Assembly: GCA_031273405.1 (NCBI GenBank)
Contig: JAISRW010000049.1
Location: 1 to 5,618, forward strand
DNA from: Treponema sp.
Lineage (GTDB): Bacteria; Spirochaetota; Spirochaetia; Treponematales; Breznakiellaceae
DNA: 5,618 nt
Direction: 5' to 3'
This document shows positions 1 through 5,518 of the stretch, piece after piece. Under the pieces are notes generated by a model that was given only the letters and a program-made list of their open reading frames with translations, did no database searches and was not told the origin of the DNA. A program made the translations under genes and the position numbers. The stretch's first letter is position 1, and every line of letters begins with the position of its first letter.

Positions 1-15
1 AGCGGGAAAAAATGA
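1..15 (+). CDS. 3' end of an upstream gene (possibly the permease of the same ABC importer), partial
   Basis: Read from base 1, the frame gives Ser-Gly-Lys-Lys and then a TGA stop at 13-15, which overlaps the ATG of the following ATPase gene (ATGA overlap). Such overlaps are typical of translationally coupled operon genes, and modC genes usually follow modB, the membrane permease. Only four codons are visible, so the identity is inferred from the neighbour alone. The open frame could also be chance. Confidence 0.3.
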   Translation, partial: SGKK

Positions 16-1088
16 GCCTCCGGGGGTTCATTAAAAAGCGGCTTTCCGCCGGCTTCTGTCTGGAGACCGAATTTGAAGCCGCCGGCGACTGCCTCGGCAT
101 ACTCGGCGCGTCGGGCTCCGGCAAGACCATGACCCTCAAGTGCGTCGCCGGCATCGAAACTCCCGACGAAGGTTACCTGTCCGTCAACGGCAGGGTCCTC
201 TTTGATTCGTCAAAAAAAATCAACTTAAGACCCCAGGATCGCCGGGTGGGTTATCTGTTTCAGAACTATGCCCTCTTCCCCAGGATGACGGTGAAGGAAA
301 ACATACTCGTCGGCCTTCCCAGGCCGGGGCGGGAAGAAAAGGCCCGCTCCTGGATTGAGACCATGGAATTGACGGGCCTTGAGGACAGGCTCCCCTCCCA
401 GCTTTCGGGAGGCCAGCAGCAGCGGGCCGCCCTGGCCCGCATACTCGTCCGGGACCCCGAAGTCCTTCTCCTGGACGAGCCTTTTTCCGCCCTGGATTCG
501 GGCCTCAGGGAACAGATGCAGCTTCTGCTGCTGGATCTCATCCGGAGAGACTCCCCGTTCCGGGGGGAAAAGCCGCCGCCGGATGTTATCATGGTTACCC
601 ACAGCCGGGACGAAGCGTACAAAATCTGCGATTCCGTGCTGGTTATGGAAAACGGCCGCATCCTCGGCAGGGGCAGGACCAGGGAGCTTTTCGCCAACCC
701 CCGCTCCCTCCAGGTCGCCAGGATCACAGGGTGCAAAAACATTTCCCCCATCAGGCGCCTGGGGGATTGCGAGGTCTTCGCCCTCAACTGGGGCCTCCGC
801 CTTACCCTGCCCCGCACTGTTCCGGAGGACATAACCCACGTCGGCATACGGGCCCACGACTTCCTCCCGCTGTATACCGAAGCCGGCGAAGAGCCGAACC
901 GGATCAGGCTCAGGGTTAGCCGCCGCTCCGAAGAACCCTTTGAGGAAGTGGTCCTCTTTACCAACGCCGCCGCAGCTTCCCCGGAAGAGCAAAATGAAAT
1001 CTGGTGGAAATTTAGCAAATACCTGGGTCTCAGGGAACTGCCCCAAGCGCTGTATGTCCCCCCTGAAGCCGTACTGCTCCTGAAATAA
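12..1088 (+). CDS. modC: Molybdate/sulfate-type ABC importer, ATP-binding subunit (ModC-like)
   Basis: This is the cytoplasmic ATPase that powers uptake of molybdate or a related oxyanion with a ModB-type permease and ModA-type binding protein. All nucleotide-binding motifs are intact in the 358 residues: Walker A GASGSGKT (32-39), Q-loop Gln84 in LFQNYALFP, signature LSGGQ (131-135), Walker B ending LLLLDEP (Asp155, Glu156), D-loop SALD (159-162) and switch His197 in VTHSRDEAY. The phrases GIETPDEG, FDSSKKINL and ARITGCKNIS match my memory of the ModC branch found in clostridia and relatives rather than sugar or amino-acid ATPases. Residues about 240-358 form a TOBE/Mop-like regulatory tail (IRAHDFLP, IWWKFSK, PPEAVLLL). 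The length fits the family (about 350). A Pro-rich insertion of about 8 residues (180-190) precedes the His switch. The ATG overlaps an upstream stop, so translation is probably coupled and no strong RBS is visible. Sulfate, tungstate or another oxyanion as substrate cannot be excluded. Confidence 0.88.
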   Translation: MSLRGFIKKRLSAGFCLETEFEAAGDCLGILGASGSGKTMTLKCVAGIETPDEGYLSVNGRVLFDSSKKINLRPQDRRVGYLFQNYALFPRMTVKENILVGLPRPGREEKARSWIETMELTGLEDRLPSQLSGGQQQRAALARILVRDPEVLLLDEPFSALDSGLREQMQLLLLDLIRRDSPFRGEKPPPDVIMVTHSRDEAYKICDSVLVMENGRILGRGRTRELFANPRSLQVARITGCKNISPIRRLGDCEVFALNWGLRLTLPRTVPEDITHVGIRAHDFLPLYTEAGEEPNRIRLRVSRRSEEPFEEVVLFTNAAAASPEEQNEIWWKFSKYLGLRELPQALYVPPEAVLLLK

Positions 1089-1131
1089 CCCGCCCCGCCG
1101 GTAGCGCTATCCCCCGTAGACGGCTGAATAG

Positions 1132-2439
1132 TTACAATTTAAAGGCCAAAGGACTCCCCGCCGGTTTCCCAGCCAGCCTCTCCCTGCGCTTCAGGAGATC
1201 CTCCCGCGCCGCCTCCCCCAGGCCGTCAACGGCCAGGGCCGCTTCGGCGTAGGCCAGAGCCGCCGCCGGGTCTTTCCGCCGCCATTCGGCGTCCACGGCC
1301 AGGGCGCGGAAGGCGGCGGCTTTAAGGCCCCCTTCCGCCTGGGGGCCGGGGCGTCCGGCCAGGGACAAAAGGAGGCGGCGCCCTTCGCCGGGCCTTCCTT
1401 CCCTGAAAGCGTCCAGGGCCCTCGTGTAGGCCGCCCGGGGGCAGCCCTCTTCCGCGGCGGCCCTTAAAAGCTCGCGGCCTTTTTCCGTCCCATGGGGGCT
1501 CAAAAGGGACTTCTCCCGGGAGAGCGCGGCTTTCCTCCACCAGAGGCAGAGGGCTTCGAAATCGAAGGAAAATTTGCCGCGGCTTTCCAGGGGGGAGGCG
1601 GCTATTTCCCCCAGGGCAAGAAAGAGGGAGGCCAGGCCCCGGAGATCCCGAACATTATGATCGCAGATACCCAGGAGATCCCCGGTATCCCCGGTTTTAA
1701 GAAACGAAAACCATATATCCGGGGCCAGGGCCCCGTCAAGGTCCCCGCAGCGTTCAATGCCCAAAACCGAAGACTCCAGGTTTTTCTGGGAGCAATCCCC
1801 CAGGGGGCGCTTCCACAGGCGCCGGGCGGGGTGAAGCAGGTCGGCGTGATAATAGGGCGGCTCGGCCAAACCCTTCATGCGGAAGCGGGTTTTGAGGACC
1901 TGGGCGTCAAAGCTCTTACCGTTAAACGTTACCGCCAAAGGAGGCTTCCCCCCGGCGGGCTTGAATTCTCCGGCCGCGGCCTTGAGGAAATCCTCCTCCC
2001 CCGGATAATCCAGGAGAAGGTACTGATCGATGAGGAGAGCCCCGGCCTTTGCGGAAGCGCCGGGTCCGTCAAAACGGCCGAAAGCCGCCAGGAAGGCAAC
2101 CGTGCCCGCGCCGCCTGAAAGGCCGGTGGTTTCGAGGTCGAAGAAGAGGAGATCCCCGGGCAGGGGAGGGGCGCCGGACTTTGAAAAAGCCTGGTAGGAA
2201 AAAATGTCGGGAATCAGGAACCCCAGAGCGGAAGGGAAAGCCCCGGGAACTTCCAGGGACAGTTCCGTGCGCACAGAACGCTTCAGGGTCTTGTACCCCC
2301 CGGCGGACCACCCCTTAAGGGCGCCGGCCTCCGGGAACTCTCCCTCCCGCGCCGCCTCCGGGGAACCGCCCGGCTGGGTTTTGCCGGCCTGGGCCTCCTT
2401 CCGAATAAGGCGCAGCCGGTCCCGCAAATTCCGTCCCAT
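1132..2439 (-). CDS. YprB-type RNase H-like (DEDD exonuclease fold) protein with helical C-terminal extension
   Basis: I start this gene at the ATG at 2437-2439 (435 residues, MGRNLRDRL). It has AAGGA seven bases upstream, whereas the in-frame ATG at 2470-2472 (446 residues) has no RBS. In 435-residue numbering, an N-terminal segment of about 95 residues leads into a DEDD-type nuclease domain. It has FFDLETTGL (Asp101, Glu103), NGKSFD (Asp178), the family-typical HADLLHPARRLWK (from 198) and DHNVRDL (His261, Asp265). These supply the four metal-binding acidic residues of 3'-5' exonucleases. The arrangement matches the ribonuclease H-like family of Bacillus YprB (RNase_H_2). Residues about 300-420 are Ala/Leu/Arg-rich helices resembling Sel1/TPR repeats (RELLRAAAEEG, AALAYAEAALAV), which probably bind a protein partner. 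The cellular substrate of this family is not established, to my knowledge. No signal peptide is seen, so it is probably cytoplasmic. It is monocistronic and converges on modC. Confidence 0.82.
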   Translation of the reverse strand: MGRNLRDRLRLIRKEAQAGKTQPGGSPEAAREGEFPEAGALKGWSAGGYKTLKRSVRTELSLEVPGAFPSALGFLIPDIFSYQAFSKSGAPPLPGDLLFFDLETTGLSGGAGTVAFLAAFGRFDGPGASAKAGALLIDQYLLLDYPGEEDFLKAAAGEFKPAGGKPPLAVTFNGKSFDAQVLKTRFRMKGLAEPPYYHADLLHPARRLWKRPLGDCSQKNLESSVLGIERCGDLDGALAPDIWFSFLKTGDTGDLLGICDHNVRDLRGLASLFLALGEIAASPLESRGKFSFDFEALCLWWRKAALSREKSLLSPHGTEKGRELLRAAAEEGCPRAAYTRALDAFREGRPGEGRRLLLSLAGRPGPQAEGGLKAAAFRALAVDAEWRRKDPAAALAYAEAALAVDGLGEAAREDLLKRRERLAGKPAGSPLAFKL

Positions 2440-2446
2440 CTTTATA

Positions 2447-2453
2447 TCCTTTT
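2447..2453 (-). promoter_or_regulatory. Ribosome binding site deciding the YprB-type gene start
   Basis: On the minus strand this reads AAAAGGA, with seven bases between AGGA and the ATG at 2439-2437. The upstream in-frame ATG (2472-2470) is preceded by ATTATAGTAGA, which has no purine-rich anti-16S match. This favours the shorter protein. Confidence 0.6.
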
Positions 2454-2475
2454 GGTAACCGCTTTTTCTCATTCT

Positions 2476-2505
2476 ACTATAATGATTTTTGTCCGTCCAC
2501 CTAAA
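2476..2505 (-). promoter_or_regulatory. Candidate sigma70-type promoter of the YprB-type gene
   Basis: On the minus strand, TATAGT (2481-2476) matches the -10 consensus at 5 of 6 bases. It lies 18 bases from TTTAGG (2505-2500), a weak -35 with 3 of 6 matches. Transcription would start near 2469, inside or just past the upstream ATG codon. That independently favours translation from 2439. The weak -35 makes this tentative. Confidence 0.35.
2478..2483 (+). promoter_or_regulatory. Possible second -10 box (TATAAT) reading rightward
   Basis: A perfect TATAAT lies on the + strand and overlaps the minus-strand -10 candidate. No convincing -35 lies 16-18 bases upstream; TTGGTA at 2452-2457 matches 4 of 6 but is 20 bases away. 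If active, it would start a transcript near 2490 carrying the large inverted repeat as a leader of about 160 bases before the methyltransferase gene. TATAAT by chance in an A+T-rich patch is quite possible. Confidence 0.22.
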
Positions 2506-2519
2506 CTGATTCGTTGCGA

Positions 2520-2567
2520 AGGGTACATACCCCGGCCGCTTGCGGCGGAACTAAGGGTATGTACCCT
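2520..2567. repeat. Perfect 13-bp inverted repeat with self-palindromic arms
   Basis: The left arm AGGGTACATACCC (2520-2532) and right arm GGGTATGTACCCT (2555-2567) are exact reverse complements around a 22-base spacer. The spacer itself contains CCGC-TT-GCGG (2536-2545). Each arm is also a near-perfect dyad: GGGTA, two central bases, TACCC. The two dyad centres are 34 bp apart. A further TACCCTG occurs at 2577-2583, repeating TACCCTG of the right arm (2562-2568) at a 15-bp offset. It lies between divergent genes and has no T-run directly after it, so it is not a standard terminator. Likely roles are paired operator sites, an RNA leader hairpin or a dispersed intergenic repeat. The sequence alone does not decide. 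Confidence 0.75.
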
Positions 2568-2591
2568 GAGTCAAAATACCCTGTGAGATCC

Positions 2592-2621
2592 TTGACAGGA
2601 TGGGTTTTTTATTGGTTAGAT
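2592..2621 (+). promoter_or_regulatory. Sigma70-type promoter of the URO-D-like methyltransferase gene
   Basis: A perfect TTGACA (-35, 2592-2597) is followed after 18 bases by TTAGAT (2616-2621). That box matches the -10 consensus at only 3 of 6 bases but is preceded by TGG, giving an extended -10 (TGn). Transcription would begin near 2628, leaving a leader of about 23 bases with a G-rich RBS (GGCGGGGG, 2641-2648) before the ATG at 2651. The T-run in the spacer (2605-2610) makes this region A+T-rich. The inverted repeat at 2520-2567 lies about 25 bp upstream of the -35, a place suited to an activator. Confidence 0.5.
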
Positions 2622-2650
2622 AAAACAAACACTCACTGAAGGCGGGGGAT

Positions 2651-3649
2651 ATGAATAAGAGAGAACTTGCGGCGAAGGCTTTTAAAAACGAAAAAACCGA
2701 GCGTGTTCCGGTAGGCTTTTGGTTCCATTATGCCAAGGATGAAATAGAAGACGGCTTTAAAAACACCGCCCTTTTCGACAATAACGTGGAGGGGCACAAA
2801 AAATTCTACCGCGAATTCCAGCCCGATTTTGTGAAGATCATGAGCGACGGCTTTTTCATCTATCCCGGCGAAGCCTTTAAAAACGCGAAGACCGGGCCGG
2901 AACTCGGCAAGGCGGTTTCCATCGGGGAAAACCACCGGTGGATCGAAAAGCAGGTAGAATACGCAAAAACCATCACCGCTCACTGCGGCGCCGAAGTAAT
3001 GTGCTTTTACAATATATTTTCCCCCGCCACTTTTTTCCGGTTCTGCCGCGCCGATCAGGGGGACAAGGGCCTGGCGGATTTTATCGCCCAAGACAGGGAC
3101 GCCGCGGCCCATGCCCTGGATGTGGCGGCGGGGGATATTGCCCTGCTGATCCGGAGGCTCCTTTCGGAAACCGGGGTTGACGGGATCTATTTCAGCGTCC
3201 AGGACATAAACGATCCCAGAGTCACCGATGAAATCCGGGAAAAAATACTCGCCCCCAGCGACCTCAAAGCCCTCGAGCCCGCCGTAAAGGTCAGCCAATT
3301 CAACATACTCCATATATGCGGCTATGCCGGATGCAAGAACGATCTTTCCCATTTTACCGGCTACCCAGCCCAGATAATCAACTTTGCCTCGGTGGTGGAA
3401 GGGGTCTCCCTGGGAGAGGGGAAAAAGATCTTCGGGGGCAAGCCCGTCATCGGCGGTTTTGGCAATACCACCGACGACCTTCTCTATACGGGAAGCAGGG
3501 CGGAGATCGAGACCGAAACCGAGCGGCTGCTTAAGGAAGCGGGAACCCTGGGGGTCGTCCTCGGCGCCGACTGCACTGTTCCCAGGGACATCAGCATCGA
3601 TCACCTTACATGGGTTCGGGACAAGGCCGCCGCCTTTTGCGCGTCATAG
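2651..3649 (+). CDS. URO-D superfamily methyltransferase of the corrinoid (MtaA/MtbA/CmuA-like) branch
   Basis: The 332-residue protein belongs to the uroporphyrinogen decarboxylase superfamily but is not HemE. After RVPVGFWFHY (18-27) it lacks the MRQAGR motif of the true heme enzyme. It instead shows the zinc triad of methylcobalamin-dependent methyltransferases: His221 and Cys223 in ILHICGYAGC, and Cys308 in GADCTVPRD, spaced like the His-x-Cys...Cys ligands of MtaA. In that family zinc activates a thiol or other methyl acceptor, which takes a methyl group from a corrinoid protein. Other family-typical stretches are DGIYFSVQDIND (177-188) and IGGFGNT (267-273). No signal or membrane segment is seen, so it is cytoplasmic. 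The start is supported by a G-rich RBS and a promoter just upstream. It is monocistronic here, with no corrinoid-binding partner or reactivase in the window, so substrate and acceptor are unknown. Family assignment is strong; exact reaction is inferred. Confidence 0.85.
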   Translation: MNKRELAAKAFKNEKTERVPVGFWFHYAKDEIEDGFKNTALFDNNVEGHKKFYREFQPDFVKIMSDGFFIYPGEAFKNAKTGPELGKAVSIGENHRWIEKQVEYAKTITAHCGAEVMCFYNIFSPATFFRFCRADQGDKGLADFIAQDRDAAAHALDVAAGDIALLIRRLLSETGVDGIYFSVQDINDPRVTDEIREKILAPSDLKALEPAVKVSQFNILHICGYAGCKNDLSHFTGYPAQIINFASVVEGVSLGEGKKIFGGKPVIGGFGNTTDDLLYTGSRAEIETETERLLKEAGTLGVVLGADCTVPRDISIDHLTWVRDKAAAFCAS

Positions 3650-3694
3650 CAGCCTGCGGGGCTTTGCCCTTCTTGCCGCCCCCTATTGCTCCCG

Positions 3695-3771
3695 TTTAAC
3701 CACGAAACCTCACGAAAAGCACGAACTTTTTGCTCAAAATTCCCCTTTTGTCCGTGAGGTCTGTGGTTAAA
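3695..3771. repeat. Imperfect inverted repeat with CACGAA units between convergent genes
   Basis: The left arm TTTAACCACGAAACCTCACG (3695-3714) pairs with CGTGAGGTCTGTGGTTAAA (3753-3771) with one bulge and two adjacent changes. Weaker complementarity continues inward (AAAAG with CTTTT), so the whole 77 bases could fold into one hairpin. The left half carries CACGAA three times at 9-10 base spacing (3701, 3711, 3720). It sits at the junction of two convergent genes and could act as a bidirectional terminator or mRNA 3'-end protector, although neither strand has a clear U-tract. ACCACGAA-type units also recur as dispersed repeats in several bacterial genomes, from memory. The right arm includes the stop codon of the lipoprotein gene (3767-3769). 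Confidence 0.7.
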
Positions 3772-5518
3772 AATCCGGTGATCTACTGACGCTGAGCCGC
3801 CACACCCTGCCGGCGGCCAGGCCCCAGCGCTGCCGGACGTAACGGGAAAAGGCTTCGGCTTCGGCCCTAAAGGCCCGGTCAAGAACGGCCCAGTACCTGG
3901 TTCCCCCGGAGTCGGGGCGGCCTTCGTCGGGCAGGGCGCTCTCCCGCCGGGGGGAGCGGGCAACCATGCGGTTCGGCAGAATTCCCCCGAAGTAGGCGCC
4001 GGCCTGGGACTCGTCCTGCTGCAAAACATGGGCCATGAATTCGTTTATCACCAGATCCTGGTCGCTTATGTCATAAGCCTGAAAATCAAAATAAGCGAGG
4101 ACGAAGCGCCGGACCGGCTCCGAAAGGCCCTCCCAGCGGCGGCGGCTGAAATCCCTGAAATCTTCATCGATAAAATAAATGCCGTGGAAGCCCTCGTGGG
4201 CCATGAAGAGTCGGCGGAGATAAGCATCGGATTCCCTGGAAATGGAAATGACCGCCCCGGCGCCGGGGACAATTTTTCCGTTCCGGCGGGCCAAGACCCC
4301 TGAGTCCAGGAGCAGGGCCCGGATCTCAAGCTCCCCGGTATTGAGGGGGAAGTCCGCCTCCTCGGCGGCGGCAAAAAAGGCGGCCAGATCCCTGGAGCGG
4401 TAATCGTGGGCGTTCCAGCCGTGAAGGCCGGCTATCTCCTCATCCGGGGCGAGCCGGCCCCGGAAGCCCCGCTTCTCCACAAAAAAGGCCAGCCGCTTGA
4501 AGAGCCTGTCCTGGACGGCGTAGTCGGCGGTGTCAAAAATAAGCACCTGGGGGAAAGCGTCCCAGCGGAAAACCGCGTAGCCCTTTTCCTTCCAGGACTC
4601 CGCCGGCCAGGAAAGAACGAGCCCCGGATCGGCGGCGACGGGCTCCTCCCCGGGCAGGGCAGCCGGCAGGAGCATTACCCGGCGGAAGGGGCCGCCGCCA
4701 AGAGAGAGGGGGAAGGAGGCGGGCCAGCCTTGGGGCAGGTCGATTTCCGTCGATTCAGGCCGGGTTTCGATGAGGAAACCGCCCCCGCCGCCGGCTTCCA
4801 CGCTGATGCCGCCACTGTATGCTTCGGCTTTGAGGGCGCTTGTTCCGGCTCTTAAAAATTGCCGGGGGGGATCCAGCACGATACGCCCGCCCTCCGCCCG
4901 GTAATAGACAAAGGGAGTCAGGGAAGCGGAAAAAGCCCCGGCTCCCCCGGAGGAATCGTCTTCCAGGGAGAAGCCGTACCAGCCTTCTTCCGTAAGCTTC
5001 ATCCTGAGTATGGCAAGTTCCGGCGCCTGAGCGCCGCTTGGGCCGCCTGAATCTTCCCTGCGGATTCCGATGCCTCCAAGCCTGCCGCTCCCGGCGGTCG
5101 GAACGGCGTAGCGTATCAGCGAAGGGAGTTCGTCAATCCCGAGAAACGAAAGATCCCGGGGGAGCTCCCAGGCGAGGGAGCCGAGCTCCAGGACAAAGAT
5201 CCCCGGCCATTCCCCGGCGCTTTTGGACAGGGTGTAACTTATTTCCAGGAACGATCCGGCCGGAAGATCCAGGGGCTTGTCAAAGACATATTCCAGCGGG
5301 CGGCCGTCTTCGGGCCCCAACACGCCGGCGGAGGAATTCCTGGAAAGGCCGTACAATACCGGCGTCGGCTCCGTCGGCTTCGCCGTTTCACTTTCCGTTA
5401 TAAAGGGGAAAGCCCCCGGCTCCTTATAGGAACAGGCGGCGGTGAGGAGGGCCGTGAGAAGGAGGGCCGTCGGAAAGAAGGCCGTGAGGAGGAAGTAAGA
5501 CCGGCGGGAAAAGCTCAT
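3767..5518 (-). CDS. Predicted lipoprotein with HExxH metallopeptidase-like domain
   Basis: I do not recognise a named family, but several features are clear in the 583 residues. The N-terminus (SRRSYFLL, then a hydrophobic core built on LLTA repeats) ends in LLTAAC with Cys29, a lipoprotein signal of the loose kind seen in spirochaetes. The mature protein would be lipid-anchored in the periplasm or at the surface. Residues about 60-320 look beta-rich and Gly-rich, with long non-catalytic stretches. Residues about 330-510 hold the conserved-looking part: EKRGFRG, LHGWNAHDYRS (365-375), then MAHEGFHGIYF with His441, Glu442 and His445 (HExxH), and INEFMAHVLQQ with Glu493 placed 48 residues later. 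This fits a gluzincin-type zinc site (HExxH plus a downstream Glu). The ATG overlaps the stop of the preceding gene (ATGA), so translation is probably coupled. AGGGGA lies 11 bases upstream, a rather long spacing. Peptidase activity is inferred from motif only. Confidence 0.8.
   Translation of the reverse strand: MSFSRRSYFLLTAFFPTALLLTALLTAACSYKEPGAFPFITESETAKPTEPTPVLYGLSRNSSAGVLGPEDGRPLEYVFDKPLDLPAGSFLEISYTLSKSAGEWPGIFVLELGSLAWELPRDLSFLGIDELPSLIRYAVPTAGSGRLGGIGIRREDSGGPSGAQAPELAILRMKLTEEGWYGFSLEDDSSGGAGAFSASLTPFVYYRAEGGRIVLDPPRQFLRAGTSALKAEAYSGGISVEAGGGGGFLIETRPESTEIDLPQGWPASFPLSLGGGPFRRVMLLPAALPGEEPVAADPGLVLSWPAESWKEKGYAVFRWDAFPQVLIFDTADYAVQDRLFKRLAFFVEKRGFRGRLAPDEEIAGLHGWNAHDYRSRDLAAFFAAAEEADFPLNTGELEIRALLLDSGVLARRNGKIVPGAGAVISISRESDAYLRRLFMAHEGFHGIYFIDEDFRDFSRRRWEGLSEPVRRFVLAYFDFQAYDISDQDLVINEFMAHVLQQDESQAGAYFGGILPNRMVARSPRRESALPDEGRPDSGGTRYWAVLDRAFRAEAEAFSRYVRQRWGLAAGRVWRLSVSRSPDF

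Noticed and set aside
225..1046. Long minus-strand frames opposite the modC-like gene
   Set aside because: All ABC ATPase motifs lie in the + strand frame. The minus frames are Pro/Gly/Arg-rich shadows without starts supported by an RBS.
1102..1109. TAGCGCTA palindrome between the convergent modC-like and YprB-type genes
   Set aside because: An eight-base palindrome without a loop or T-run is expected by chance, and flanking bases do not extend it.
1492..2118. 208-codon open frame on the + strand opposite the YprB-type gene
   Set aside because: It is a G+C-driven shadow with no RBS, no recognisable motif and Gly/Pro/Lys-rich composition. The minus-strand frame carries clear nuclease motifs.
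2484..2650. Cobalamin riboswitch before the corrinoid-type methyltransferase gene
   Set aside because: No GCCACTG-like box or other element of the known cobalamin riboswitch is visible, and the space is dominated by the inverted repeat and promoter.
2633..3604. 323-codon open frame on the minus strand opposite the methyltransferase gene
   Set aside because: The + strand frame has the zinc triad, promoter and RBS. The opposite frame shows no family features and mirrors the real gene.
2651..3649. Calling the gene hemE (uroporphyrinogen decarboxylase)
   Set aside because: The N-terminal MRQAGR motif is missing and the HxC...C zinc ligands of the methyltransferase branch are present.
3659..3674. 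GGGC-TTT-GCCC followed by TTCTT just after the methyltransferase stop, as an intrinsic terminator
   Set aside because: The stem is only four base pairs with a three-base loop and the T-tract is broken. It may help termination but is too weak to annotate.
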